DNA of 64,000 bases from Duganella sp. OV510. GTDB lineage: Bacteria > Pseudomonadota > Gammaproteobacteria > Burkholderiales > Burkholderiaceae_D. The position numbers and the translations under genes are program-made. Of this stretch, positions 8,735 through 17,209 are shown piece by piece. Each line of letters opens with the position of its first letter. Positions within the stretch are counted from its first letter, which is position 1. The stretch spans positions 186,001-250,000 of the forward strand of contig NZ_FNEQ01000005.1 in NCBI RefSeq assembly GCF_900100205.1, given 5' to 3'. The notes beneath the pieces were generated by a model. The model saw only the letters and a program-made list of their open reading frames with translations, had not been told where the DNA came from and did no database searches.

Positions 8735-9718
8735 ATGAAAAAACTGATGATTTACGGTGCGACAGGCTACACCGGTCGCATGGCGGCGCAACGCGCCTCG
8801 GCAGCCGGCACGCCGCTTATCCTCGCGGGACGCAATGAGGCGGCGCTCGTATCGCTTGCCGCAAGTCTTGATGTCGAATATCGGGTCTTCCCGCTTGATG
8901 ACGTTGCTGTGATTGACCGATCGCTGCACGGCGTCGATGCCCTCCTCAACTGCGCGGGGCCATTCATCAGGACCGCCGAGGTCCTGATGAGAGCCGGCAT
9001 TCGCAATGGCGTGCATTATCTCGACGTTGCCGCAGAACTTGACGGCTATCGCCTGGCCGAAGTGCTTGACGTCGAGGCCAGGGCTGCAGGCGTGATGCTT
9101 CTGCCCGGCAGCGGAGGCAGCGTTGCGATGCTTGGTTGCCTTGCAGGACACACCGTTGCGAGAACGAACAACCCCTTAAGCATCAGGGTGGCAATACATG
9201 TCTCGGGTGGACTGTCGCGGGGCTCGGCCGTCAGCGCCATGGCAAGCGTCACCGCAGAAACCTTGGCGCGCGCCGACGGCACGCTCGTTGCCCGAACTGC
9301 CGGGACGAGCCGGAAGCTTGACTTTGGCAGGGGGGCCGTCGACTGCTTTCAGGTGACGCTTCCCGATCTCATCACGATCTGGCGCGCGACAAACGTTCCT
9401 GATATCGAGGCGTTCGTACACCTGACAGGTAGCGGATTTCCACAAGGTGATTTCTCGGCGCTTCCAGATGGACCGAGTGAGCAGGAACGGTCGGTCAATC
9501 GGTATCAGGCCGTTGCCGAGGTCACCAGTTTCGACGGCGATGTCGTGCGGTCGGTACTCGATACGGTCAATGGTTACACGTTCACGGCGACTGCCGCTGC
9601 AGAGGCAGGCCGACGAGTTCTCGCCGGCGAGGTTCGTCCAGGTTTCCAAACCCCTGCGATGTTGTTCGGGAATGGCTTTGCCGAGACAATCGCTGACACC
9701 ACCATTGTCGATGTCTGA
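8735..9718 (+). CDS. Saccharopine dehydrogenase-like NAD(P)-binding oxidoreductase
   Basis: A 327-residue protein opening MKKLMIYGATGYTGRMAAQR, the Rossmann dinucleotide site of the saccharopine dehydrogenase-like/trans-acting enoyl reductase family. NCAGPF and HYLDVAAE are family signatures. The ATG lies one base after the VOC stop, so the two are translationally coupled. The C-terminal catalytic half is divergent, so the substrate is unknown. It probably acts with the SDR and VOC proteins on the same compound. Confidence 0.85.
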   Translation: MKKLMIYGATGYTGRMAAQRASAAGTPLILAGRNEAALVSLAASLDVEYRVFPLDDVAVIDRSLHGVDALLNCAGPFIRTAEVLMRAGIRNGVHYLDVAAELDGYRLAEVLDVEARAAGVMLLPGSGGSVAMLGCLAGHTVARTNNPLSIRVAIHVSGGLSRGSAVSAMASVTAETLARADGTLVARTAGTSRKLDFGRGAVDCFQVTLPDLITIWRATNVPDIEAFVHLTGSGFPQGDFSALPDGPSEQERSVNRYQAVAEVTSFDGDVVRSVLDTVNGYTFTATAAAEAGRRVLAGEVRPGFQTPAMLFGNGFAETIADTTIVDV

Positions 9719-9727
9719 GTAGCGACC

Positions 9728-10093
9728 ATGGAGAAGCTCGTTGATACATTCATACAAACCGTTAATGCCTTCGACGTCGAAGGCGCGTTGCTCCTCTTTA
9801 AGTCCGATGCAGTCATCGAAGACATTTCGGTTGGGGACGCCTTCGTCGGCACCGATGGGATTCGCCTCTATCTCAAGCAGTTCTTCGTAGGCTATAAAAC
9901 CGCGAGCAAGCTTCTGTCGCTCAAGCAGCTAGACGATTTTGCAGCAATCGCTCGCGTCGATTTCACTGGCGACTTTGGCCACGAGGTCGGGTCTCTGTGG
10001 ATCAAGATTAGCGCTGACGGTCTTATTGAACACATCGAGGCAGATCTGGAAACGAGAACAGAACACACTAAATTGCGCTTGCAAGAGCGCTAA
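9728..10093 (+). CDS. SnoaL/NTF2-like protein
   Basis: A 121-residue cone-fold protein. The N-terminal helix VDTFIQTVNAFDVEGALLLF followed by AVIEDI and GTDGIRLYLKQFF is the pattern of SnoaL-like polyketide cyclase/ester-hydrolase folds. It starts 9 bases after the previous gene. Enzymes of this fold act as cyclases, isomerases or dehydratases, but many members have no assigned reaction. It is the fourth gene of the AraC-linked operon. Confidence 0.75.
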   Translation: MEKLVDTFIQTVNAFDVEGALLLFKSDAVIEDISVGDAFVGTDGIRLYLKQFFVGYKTASKLLSLKQLDDFAAIARVDFTGDFGHEVGSLWIKISADGLIEHIEADLETRTEHTKLRLQER

Positions 10094-10144
10094 TACCGGG
10101 GATGGCTTCACCTTGCAAGCCTCCGGAACACCAAGGAAACACTT

Positions 10145-10615
10145 ATGAACACGTCACCATCTCTGACCAACGCGGCCGCAGACAAACTTGCAGTCATCGA
10201 TGCCCTTTATCGCTTTGCTGCTGGCATCGATCTCCGCGACAAAAGTCTGCTGTCGTCCGCTCTTGCAGAAAACGCCGTATCGGACTTTCGCCCGGCTGCG
10301 GCCAAAGCCGGGTTTGAATATCCGGTCATTGAGGGCAAGGATAACATCGTTGCTGCACTTACAAGCTCCCTCGCGAAACTGGATACTACGCACTCTGTGA
10401 CGAACCCGCGTGTCACTATCGACGGCGACACGGCACGTTTGGATGCCCTTGTAGAAGCCCAGCATGTCTCACAAGACGATCATACTCGCAACTATCTAAT
10501 GAAGAACCGTTACGATGTCGAGCTTGCAAGGAAGGGGGATGGCTGGGTTATCACGCGTAACACGGTCGACAACGTTTGGCGTACAGGCGATATTTCGGCT
10601 CTTTCTGCGATATAG
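10145..10615 (+). CDS. SnoaL-like (SnoaL_4 type) protein
   Basis: A 156-residue NTF2-fold protein. It opens with a helix ADKLAVIDALYRFAAGIDLRD and continues with the LDTTHSVTNPRVTIDGDTAR strand pattern of the SnoaL_4 group (bile-acid dehydratase/hydroxylase-small-subunit-like). It is the last gene of the operon, 51 bases after the first SnoaL gene. Its base composition looks less GC-rich than the flanking core genes, fitting acquisition by transfer. Confidence 0.78.
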   Translation: MNTSPSLTNAAADKLAVIDALYRFAAGIDLRDKSLLSSALAENAVSDFRPAAAKAGFEYPVIEGKDNIVAALTSSLAKLDTTHSVTNPRVTIDGDTARLDALVEAQHVSQDDHTRNYLMKNRYDVELARKGDGWVITRNTVDNVWRTGDISALSAI

Positions 10616-10679
10616 AGATTTACTGCCAGCAGTCAGCTGCGGATTCAATCGGCGGTTGTGACTACCTGTTTGCTCAACG

Positions 10680-11073
10680 CTGCAAGGCATGAGGCGGCGC
10701 ACCTTCTCTTCCGGCATCAATGAAAAAGGGCAGCACCCGGCCCTGGCCAGCGCATACAGTTCGGCGCGTTGCCGCAGCGTATTCACCCATTTCTCGGCTT
10801 CGACAGGCGCTGCAGCGCCTCGTACAAGGTCAGATTCTCCAAGTTCGCCATTTCCGCTAGTTTGTACGCGCCGCCGCGAGCGCGCGCGGCGATCAAGCGC
10901 TCCGCCGCCGGCAGCGTCAACGCAGGGCGGCGTTACCTGCTTTGTCGTCGCCTATCAGGCCGGCATGGCCGCGTGGCTGCGGCCGCACGGGTGCCACCCT
11001 GGCCTGGCGCAGGCCGTCGGCAAAGCCCCCCCCAGCACAGCAAGGCCAGCACCATGCATAAACGTTGCGTCAT
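10680..11073 (-). pseudogene. Frameshifted gene for a small exported protein
   Basis: A good ribosome site (GGGAGGGAGAAC) precedes an ATG at 11073. This opens MTQRLCMVLALLCWGG, a plausible signal peptide. The frame then breaks at a run of eight G (complement of 11026-11033), again near 10925 and near 10815. Reading across the shifts gives LTLPAAERLIAARARGGAYK, LAEMANLENLTLYEAL and EAEKWVNTLRQRAELYALAR, which looks like one continuous coiled protein. I do not recognise the family. The 3' limit is approximate. Confidence 0.6.
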
Positions 11074-11284
11074 GTCCGTTCTCCCTCCCGGGCCGGTCTG
11101 CAATAAGAAGCGACCGCACTCTATGTGGCTGCGGGGTTCAGGGACGAATGCGCGGCACTGAAAAGGAAGCCTCCCAACCGCGTAGCGACAGGCAAAGACG
11201 ACCTCAAAAAATTGCAAAGCGTTCAGGTTTGGATATGTATTAAAGTATAGAGTCGCCCAACAACGCCCAAAGAAACATCCATCC

Positions 11285-11548
11285 ATGCAAGAACAACTCA
11301 ATGACATCCTGAAGCATTTGCAGCGGCTGCGACCATTCAAGTCGGAACCTGTCGAAACACGCTTTACCACGTGGATGGAAAACCAAACCAGCCGGCTGCG
11401 CTGGCTATGCATCTTCGCTTTCCTGTTGCTATGCCTGATCGCAGCGGTTGTCCAGCTAGGAAATTTGCGCGCCCCGGCGCTCGGCGAAGTTGCGATGTAC
11501 ATCGGCATTGCGCAGTATCTTGGCGGCAGACCTTCATCGGGTTGTTGA
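11285..11548 (+). CDS. Small single-helix membrane protein, possibly truncated
   Basis: An 87-residue predicted protein. It has an amphipathic N-terminus (MQEQLNDILKHLQRLRPF), one strong membrane helix (about residues 40-60, LCIFAFLLLCLIAAVV) and a short tail ending GGRPSSGC. The ribosome site is weak. Moving to another frame near 11520 would extend it by about 40 residues (LAADLHRVVDLLPSL...), so the tail may reflect a frameshift. No family is recognised. Confidence 0.45.
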   Translation: MQEQLNDILKHLQRLRPFKSEPVETRFTTWMENQTSRLRWLCIFAFLLLCLIAAVVQLGNLRAPALGEVAMYIGIAQYLGGRPSSGC

Positions 11549-11620
11549 TCTGCTGCCAAGTCTAGCGTGGCAGGGGAGCTTGGTGGAACTGTCGGGAAAA
11601 CACGCGCGTCTCGCGGACGC

Positions 11621-11824
11621 TCAGCGGCTGCCTGACTCAGCCTGCGGCAGTTGAAACGGTGGCGCTGTGGCTGCTTGTTCCTTTTTTAGCCTTTCCACGG
11701 CGTACATCTGTGAATACATCATCCATTGCTCAAGCTGGAAAAAATAGGCAGCGCCACGGCCACCCACTCTTGCGGTTTGTACCGCGTCGATCGCGGCAAC
11801 GGGATGTACGGGATTGCGGGCCAT
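11621..11824 (-). CDS. Small hypothetical protein downstream of TetR operator
   Basis: A 67-residue predicted soluble protein beginning MARNPVHPVAAIDAVQTARV, with an aromatic stretch YFFQLEQWMMYSQMYAVERL and a charged tail. It has a clear AAGGAG ribosome site 5 bases before the ATG. An 18-base dyad lies just upstream that resembles the dyad in front of the neighbouring tetR gene. This makes it a likely real gene under TetR control. The function is unknown. Confidence 0.6.
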   Translation of the reverse strand: MARNPVHPVAAIDAVQTARVGGRGAAYFFQLEQWMMYSQMYAVERLKKEQAATAPPFQLPQAESGSR

Positions 11825-11842
11825 AGTGGCTCCTTGATTTGA

Positions 11843-11860
11843 CTACCGATTAGTAGGTAG
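11843..11860. promoter_or_regulatory. Probable TetR operator (site 1)
   Basis: The inverted repeat CTACC-N8-GGTAG lies 19 bases upstream of the 67-codon gene and 35 bases past the end of tetR. It shares the CTACC-N8-GGT layout with the site upstream of tetR itself, which suggests both are bound by that regulator. Confidence 0.6.
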
Positions 11861-11894
11861 ATGTTATATCTAAAAAAAACGCACGACAGTCAGG

Positions 11895-12479
11895 CTACGC
11901 GCGCACCGAAATACCTTCCAGATACGAGTCGACAATCATGCCGAAGATTGTTGCATCCCCATGGGCGCGTGCCGACAGCATCGCGCCGTGCACCGTCGCC
12001 ATCAGCGCCTCGGCTTCCAATGCTGGCGCATGACGCAATGCGACCACGCCTTGGTGCTGGCCGCCAGCCAGGACCGATGTCAGCCACTGCGACAGGAGGC
12101 GGAAATACGCACGTACTTCCAGCGCCACCGCTTCCGGCAGAATCGGTAATTCGCTGGCCAGCAAAGCGCAGATGCAGAATGGCGCACTGCCGTCGGCGAT
12201 GCATGTCTTCCAGTATCCGACGTATGCCCGCAGTTGATCCATCGGCGCGGGATTGATATGTTCCAGATTGCGCATCCCATTCTGCGCGTCTGCTCGATAG
12301 CGAACGAGCAGCATTTGCACCAGGTCCACTTTGCTTGGGAAATGGTGGTGAATGCTGGCCTTTCGGATGCCAACCACCTCCGAGATGTCGGCATAGCTAA
12401 AACCGTTGTACCCTCCGCTGACAATCAGGTTGCGGGTGCAGTTGAAGATGTGTTCGACGGTGCTGGAGGGTTTGTTCAT
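11895..12479 (-). CDS. TetR-family transcriptional repressor
   Basis: A 194-residue TetR regulator. The N-terminal helix-turn-helix (about residues 8-50) contains GYNGFSYADISEVVGIRKASIHHHF, followed by the usual PSKVDLVQ. The C-terminal ligand domain (about 80-190) includes CICALLASELPILPEAV, seen in TetR proteins near reductases and exporters. The ATG at 12479 is 11 bases from a palindrome, consistent with autorepression. The effector is unknown. Confidence 0.9.
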   Translation of the reverse strand: MNKPSSTVEHIFNCTRNLIVSGGYNGFSYADISEVVGIRKASIHHHFPSKVDLVQMLLVRYRADAQNGMRNLEHINPAPMDQLRAYVGYWKTCIADGSAPFCICALLASELPILPEAVALEVRAYFRLLSQWLTSVLAGGQHQGVVALRHAPALEAEALMATVHGAMLSARAHGDATIFGMIVDSYLEGISVRA

Positions 12480-12486
12480 GGCCTAA

Positions 12487-12504
12487 GCCTACCTTCTAGA
12501 AGGT
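12487..12504. promoter_or_regulatory. Probable TetR autoregulatory operator (site 2)
   Basis: The 14-base perfect palindrome ACCTTCTAGAAGGT (12491-12504) sits within CCTACC-N8-GGT just upstream of the tetR start. It shares CTACC-N8-GGT with the site at 11843, so it is most likely the repressor's own operator. Confidence 0.6.
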
Positions 12505-12543
12505 TCGGCGTCAATCGCGATTTAAACCATCAATAGATATCGC

Positions 12544-12574
12544 AAACAAAAAAACCCGCTTAAGTGCGGGTTTT
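12544..12574 (-). terminator. Rho-independent terminator of upstream tRNA-Ser
   Basis: Stem AAAACCCGC (12551-12559) pairs with GCGGGTTTT (12566-12574) over a six-base loop, followed on the minus strand by a run of seven T. It lies immediately after the tRNA-Ser at 12582-12674. Confidence 0.85.
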
Positions 12575-12581
12575 AGTGTTG

Positions 12582-12674
12582 TGGCGGAAACGGTGGGATT
12601 CGAACCCACGATACAGGTTTTGCCCGTATGCTTCCTTAGCAGGGAAGTGCCTTCGGCCACTCGGCCACGTTTCC
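12582..12674 (-). tRNA. tRNA-Ser(GCU)
   Basis: A 93-base class II tRNA including an encoded CCA. The acceptor GGAAACG pairs with CGTTTCC. The D-arm is GTGGCCGAGTGG, the anticodon loop reads CTGCTAA (anticodon GCT), there is a long variable arm, and the T-loop is GGTTCGAATCC. It reads AGC/AGT serine codons. A near-identical copy lies 446 bases away. Confidence 0.96.
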
Positions 12675-13087
12675 AAGTCGATTGCTCAACTATCTCCCAC
12701 GAGTGGAATGGGTAGACCGGCAATATGGTAAGGGGTGAAATACGTTTGGTCAAGGTGAAATCCAGCTCTTCGTCCCGGTGGCGGGAACCTGCAGCAGCAG
12801 ACCATACCCATCGGTGTAGTACGCTCAGCGCGCTGAGCCGGTTGATGGCTGGCATACCTCCCTCCACAATGCCGCTTGGTGGCCATTCTAGCGCCGCTGG
12901 CGGGCATTGATCTTGATGCAAAGCGGTATCGTGCAGGGGCGACGGACGAAAAACCGGCACCAGGCGCCCAAGCGCGTCCGTGGAGTCCGCCCCGCCTACC
13001 CGCCCAAAGGGGGTGGGTTAGGCTGGACAACGGCAGACGTCGCTGGACAATGCAAAGGCGCATTTCCCCTATGAGAAGGCCGAAATG
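12675..13087. other. Spacer between the two tRNA-Ser genes
   Basis: About 410 bases without a credible gene. The 5' flank of each tRNA gene carries the same TCGATTGCTCAACTAT block, so the duplication extends a little beyond the RNA genes. Open frames here run across the tRNAs and have no ribosome sites. I see no other structure. Confidence 0.5.
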
Positions 13088-13111
13088 AAAAAACCCGCCG
13101 AAGCGGGTTTT
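13088..13111 (-). terminator. Rho-independent terminator of second tRNA-Ser
   Basis: Stem AAAACCCGC (13090-13098), loop CGAA, GCGGGTTTT (13103-13111), with a short T tract on the minus strand. It shares its stem sequence with the terminator at 12551-12574. Confidence 0.82.
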
Positions 13112-13119
13112 AGGTGTTA

Positions 13120-13212
13120 TGGCGGAGACGGTGGGATTCGAACCCACGATACAGGTATAAGCCGTATGCATCCTTAGCAGGGATGTGCCTTCGGCCACTC
13201 GGCCACGTCTCC
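13120..13212 (-). tRNA. tRNA-Ser(GCU), second copy
   Basis: A 93-base class II tRNA with encoded CCA. The acceptor is GGAGACG/CGTCTCC, the anticodon loop CTGCTAA and the T-loop GGTTCGAATCC. It differs from the neighbouring copy at an acceptor pair (with compensation), in the anticodon stem and in the variable arm. Both decode AGC/AGT. Confidence 0.96.
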
Positions 13213-13313
13213 TAGTCGATTGCTCAACTATGTCTGCCGCGAAGCAGACGACCGCCATAGTATAGACCGTGACCCGTTTGGTCAAGGCAACTCGGCGGTT
13301 TTTTGGAAAAAAT

Positions 13314-14561
13314 TTAAGCCTTTTCCAGTTCGAACGCCTTGTGCAGCGCGCGCACGGCCAGTTCCATGTATTTCTCGTCGATCAGCACCGAAATCTTGAT
13401 TTCCGAGGTCGAGATCATCTTGATGTTGATGCCCTCTTCCGACAGCGTGCGGAACATCTTCGACGCTACACCGACGTGCGAACGCATGCCGACGCCGACC
13501 ACCGAGATTTTCGATACCTTGGCGTCACCTTCGATGCTGGCCGCGCCCAGCTGGTCTTTCGAGCCGTTCAGCACGTCCAGCGCGCGCTGGAAATCGTTGC
13601 GCGGCACGGTGAAGGTGAAGTCGGTTTTGCCGTCGACCGACTGGTTCTGGATGATCATGTCGACTTCGATGTTGGCGTCCGCCACCGGGCCCAGGATGTG
13701 GTAGGCCACGCCCGGACGGTCCGGCACGCCCAGCACGGTGATTTTGGCTTCATCGCGGTTAAAGGCGATACCGGAGATGACTGCTTGTTCCATGTTTTTA
13801 TCTTCCTCAAACGAAATCAGGGTGCCCGAGTTGGCCTCCACTTCCAGGTCCAGCATCGGGTCGGTCAGCGACGACAGCACGCGGGTCGGCACGCGGTAGT
13901 TACCGGCGAATTCGACCGAGCGGGTCTGCAGCACTTTGGAACCCAGCGACGCCAGTTCCAGCATTTCTTCAAACGTGATCGCCTTCAGGCGACGCGCTTC
14001 CGACACCACGCGCGGGTCGGTGGTGTAGACGCCGTCAACGTCGGTGAAGATCAGGCATTCGTCGGCCTTCATCGCGGCGGCAATCGCCACGGCGGAAGTG
14101 TCCGAACCGCCACGACCCAGCGTCGAGATGTTGCCGCCCTCGTCCACGCCCTGGAAGCCGGTGATGATGACAATCTTGCCGTCGTCGAGGTCACGGTTGA
14201 CTTTTTCGTCGTCGATCGACTGGATGCGGGCTTTGGTGAATGCGGAATCGGTTTTAATCGCGACTTGCCAGCCGGCGTAGGACACGGCTTTCTTGCCGAT
14301 CGCCAGCAGCGCCATCGACAGCAGGCCCACCGAGACCTGTTCGCCGGTCGAGGCGATCATGTCCAGCTCGCGTGGGTCCGGCTGCTGTTGAATTTCCTTG
14401 GCCAGGGCGATCAGGCGGTTGGTCTCGCCCGACATGGCCGACGGTACCACCACAATCCGGTGTCCGGCGTCATGCCACTTGGCGACACGCCGCGCGACGT
14501 TCTTGATACGGTCCGTCGAACCCATCGACGTACCGCCGTATTTGTGCACGATTAAAGCCAT
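13314..14561 (-). CDS. lysC: Aspartate kinase
   Basis: Phosphorylates aspartate, the first step toward lysine, threonine and methionine. The 415-residue protein begins MALIVHKYGGTSMGSTDRI (the kinase KYGGTS motif). It keeps GRGGSDTSAVA, then has two C-terminal ACT regulatory domains (about residues 270-415, FTFTVPRNDFQRAL, GVGMRSHVGVASKMF) that normally bind lysine and threonine. Near residue 255 the stretch NMEQAVISGIAFNRDEAKIT matches where other species place an internal start for a short regulatory subunit. It is upstream of the tRNA-Ser pair on the same strand. Confidence 0.97.
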   Translation of the reverse strand: MALIVHKYGGTSMGSTDRIKNVARRVAKWHDAGHRIVVVPSAMSGETNRLIALAKEIQQQPDPRELDMIASTGEQVSVGLLSMALLAIGKKAVSYAGWQVAIKTDSAFTKARIQSIDDEKVNRDLDDGKIVIITGFQGVDEGGNISTLGRGGSDTSAVAIAAAMKADECLIFTDVDGVYTTDPRVVSEARRLKAITFEEMLELASLGSKVLQTRSVEFAGNYRVPTRVLSSLTDPMLDLEVEANSGTLISFEEDKNMEQAVISGIAFNRDEAKITVLGVPDRPGVAYHILGPVADANIEVDMIIQNQSVDGKTDFTFTVPRNDFQRALDVLNGSKDQLGAASIEGDAKVSKISVVGVGMRSHVGVASKMFRTLSEEGINIKMISTSEIKISVLIDEKYMELAVRALHKAFELEKA

Positions 14562-14705
14562 AACAGTGAGTTTTCCGCTCAAATAAAGGTAAATGGAACC
14601 CTTAACTCTACATGTCGCAGTGCAAAATAACAAGTCACAAAGCTCATAAACTCATACCGAATAGGCATATCTACATACAAAATTTGGCAGAAAGCCGTTC
14701 AATGT

Positions 14706-16097
14706 CTATACAGCTTGCCAGCGCAGCCTGATTCGGCCGCTGCCATTGCTGACGTGATGACAATCCATGCCGATGCCGGCGGCGAACAGCAACTGGCCGG
14801 GACGCTTCACCACTGGCAGCCGGCCGCGCTCCCACGCCGGGATATTCAGCGCCTGATAATGGTATTTGACAGGACGTGTCGAACGGTTCGGCGCCAGCTT
14901 GAGCTTTTCGCCGCCACGGCGGAATTCGATCAACAGGTTCTGCGTGCGCAGCCAGTCGGGATCGAAGCCCTGCTCGGCTGGCTCGAAATGCAACACGCCG
15001 CCGTAGGCCGGGAAAGCCAGCGCGGCTTCGCCGTTCCAGCGGAAATCGGTGCCGGGCTTGTCGTCGAACTGGTCTTCGCGCATGCCGTCAAGGTCGTCCA
15101 GCTTGGGCGTCAGATGCAGCCGGTCGCGGTAGCGGCGCACGTGGCAGTCAGGGTGTGTGACCAGCAATTGGGCGTCGTGTTTGGCTTCCAGCAGTTGCGT
15201 CAGCATTTCGGCCAGCCACGCGGTGCTGGGCATGCTGACGCCGCGCGTGGCGAACCAGTGGCGCAGCAGGTTGTAGGCGCGGTCCTGGCTCAGCGCGCGC
15301 AGCTTGCTGATGTCGAGATAGTCGCCATCGCGTGTCGCGGCCAGATCCTGCTCGGCCAGTTCAGCCAGCAGACGCGTGGCTGATTGCGCATGGTGTGCGC
15401 TGCGGGCGAAGCGCTCCTGGAAGCCGGGAAAGTGCTGTTCCAGCGCCGGCATGACGGTGTGGCGCAGCGCGTTGCGGGCGTAGCGCGGATCGTCGTTGGA
15501 TTCGTCGTGGATGTGGCGGATATTGTGCTCGGCGGCGTAGGCTTCAAGCTGCTTGCGCGAGGCTTGCAGCAGCGGCCGGGCCATGACGAGATTTTCATTT
15601 TGCAGCAGGCCGGCGGCGGTGTTGGCGGCGTCCATGCCGGACAGGCCGGCCGGGCCGGAGCCGCGCAGCAGTTGCAGCAGCACGGTTTCAGCCTGATCGT
15701 CCTGGTGATGGGCGGTCAGCAGCAATTGCACATGGTGTTCCTGGCACAGCGCACCGAGGGCAGCATAGCGGGCTTTGCGGGCGGCCGCTTCGGTACCGGT
15801 TTTCTTTTGCTCTTGCAGCTGGATGCGGCGGGCTTCGAACGAGATGTTCAAGTCGGCGCATTGTTGTTCGCAGTGGGCCAGCCAGGCGTCGGCGTTGGGG
15901 CTGAGGCCGTGGTGGATGTGGAAGGCGCACAGCGTCAGGTCGTGGCGTTGCGCGTAGGCGTGGGCCAGGTGCAGCAGGGCCGAGGAGTCCAGGCCGCCGC
16001 TCAGGGCAATGGCGATACGGGGCTGGGCGCCCTCGCCTGCGGCAGCGCGGACGGCTTGTTCAAAGGTGGACGTGAGGGTGGGCTTCTGCTGCTTCAA
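14706..16097 (-). CDS. tilS: tRNA(Ile)-lysidine synthetase
   Basis: An ATP-dependent enzyme that converts C34 of tRNA-Ile(CAU) to lysidine so that it reads AUA. The 463-residue protein has the PP-loop SGGLDS (residues 33-38), HHQDDQAETVLLQLLRGSG, and a C-terminal TilS domain with RRGGEKLKL and NIPAWERGRLP. No ATG is near the conserved start. A TTG at 16097, seven bases after GGAG, gives the usual length and is preferred; longer frames upstream overlap accA. It lies 62 bases downstream of accA on the same strand. Confidence 0.93.
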   Translation of the reverse strand: MKQQKPTLTSTFEQAVRAAAGEGAQPRIAIALSGGLDSSALLHLAHAYAQRHDLTLCAFHIHHGLSPNADAWLAHCEQQCADLNISFEARRIQLQEQKKTGTEAAARKARYAALGALCQEHHVQLLLTAHHQDDQAETVLLQLLRGSGPAGLSGMDAANTAAGLLQNENLVMARPLLQASRKQLEAYAAEHNIRHIHDESNDDPRYARNALRHTVMPALEQHFPGFQERFARSAHHAQSATRLLAELAEQDLAATRDGDYLDISKLRALSQDRAYNLLRHWFATRGVSMPSTAWLAEMLTQLLEAKHDAQLLVTHPDCHVRRYRDRLHLTPKLDDLDGMREDQFDDKPGTDFRWNGEAALAFPAYGGVLHFEPAEQGFDPDWLRTQNLLIEFRRGGEKLKLAPNRSTRPVKYHYQALNIPAWERGRLPVVKRPGQLLFAAGIGMDCHHVSNGSGRIRLRWQAV

Positions 16098-16159
16098 TGT
16101 TTGCTCCAAATGCAAACCGGGGGCACAAGCCCCCGGTTGGTGTGACGTCGCGCGGAAAA

Positions 16160-17134
16160 TTATTCCTGCGGCGTGGTTTCTTTGAACTTGCCGTAGCTCA
16201 TCAGCTTCTCGTGACGGGATTCCAGCAGGTCTTTGGTCTTCATGCCGTGGAACTGGCGCAGCGAGTCGGCCAGTGCACGTTTCAGCATGGTGGCCATCTG
16301 TTTCGGATCGCGGTGCGCGCCACCAAGCGGTTCGGTGATGATCTTGTCGATCAGGCCGATGGCTTTCAGGCGGTGTGCCGTCAGGCCCAGCGCTTCCGCC
16401 GCATCGGCGGCGCGCTCCGAGGTCTTCCACAGAATCGACGCACAGCCTTCCGGCGAGATCACCGAGTAGGTCGCGTATTGCAGCATCAGCACCTGGTCGG
16501 CCACGGCAATCGCCAGCGCGCCGCCGGAGCCGCCTTCGCCGATGATGGTGGCGATCAGCGGCACTTTCAGTTCCGCCATCACGTACAGGTTGTGGCCGAT
16601 CGCTTCCGACTGGCCGCGCTCTTCCGCGTCGATGCCAGGGAAGGCGCCCGGCGTGTCAACAAAGGTAAACACCGGGATGCCGAATTTTTCGGCCAGCTTC
16701 ATCAGGCGCATCGCCTTGCGATAGCCTTCCGGCTTCGGCATGCCGAAGTTGCGCATCGCGCGCTCTTTGGTGTCGCGACCCTTCTGGTGGCCGATGACCA
16801 TGCATGCCTGGCCATTGAAACGCGCCAGACCGCCGACGATCGACTGGTCGTCCGCATAGGTGCGGTCGCCGTGCAGTTCGTGGAAGTCGGTGAAGATTTC
16901 GTTCACATAGTCCATCGTGTAGGGACGTTGTGGGTGACGCGCGATCTGCGAGACCTGCCATGGCGTCAGCTTGGCGTAGATATCCTTGGTCAGTTGCTGG
17001 CTTTTTTTGGCCAGACGGTCGATCTCCTCAGAGATGTCGACTGCGGAATCGTCCTGGACGAAGCGCAATTCTTCGATCTTGCCGTCGAGTTCAGCAATCG
17101 GTTGCTCAAAATTGAGGAAAGTCGTTTTGGTCAT
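16160..17134 (-). CDS. accA: Acetyl-CoA carboxylase carboxyltransferase subunit alpha
   Basis: The alpha half of the carboxyltransferase that makes malonyl-CoA for fatty acid synthesis, partnering AccD. The 324-residue product begins [20 protein letters not shown] and has [36 protein letters not shown] and [15 protein letters not shown], the classic AccA blocks. The ATG follows GGAGGT. It is flanked by tilS (downstream) and the glycosylase and cysS (upstream), an order common in Burkholderiales. Confidence 0.98.
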   Translation of the reverse strand: MTKTTFLNFEQPIAELDGKIEELRFVQDDSAVDISEEIDRLAKKSQQLTKDIYAKLTPWQVSQIARHPQRPYTMDYVNEIFTDFHELHGDRTYADDQSIVGGLARFNGQACMVIGHQKGRDTKERAMRNFGMPKPEGYRKAMRLMKLAEKFGIPVFTFVDTPGAFPGIDAEERGQSEAIGHNLYVMAELKVPLIATIIGEGGSGGALAIAVADQVLMLQYATYSVISPEGCASILWKTSERAADAAEALGLTAHRLKAIGLIDKIITEPLGGAHRDPKQMATMLKRALADSLRQFHGMKTKDLLESRHEKLMSYGKFKETTPQE

Positions 17135-17209
17135 TGTACCTCCGTGTTTATTCTCAACTGTGGGGCTGGCGTACACACGCAAAAAGCCCTCGCACAGCGA
17201 TTAGAGTAT

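Noticed and set aside
12511..13285. Open frames spanning the tRNA-Ser genes
   Set aside because: They translate through structured tRNA genes and share peptides only because the tRNAs are duplicated.
13269..14555. Long plus-strand frame opposite lysC
   Set aside because: LysC is certain on the minus strand, so this is a shadow of its third-position GC bias.
16098..16430. Upstream extension of tilS by about 110 codons
   Set aside because: The extension overlaps accA on the same strand and is unrelated in sequence to TilS; a TTG near the conserved start fits the family length.
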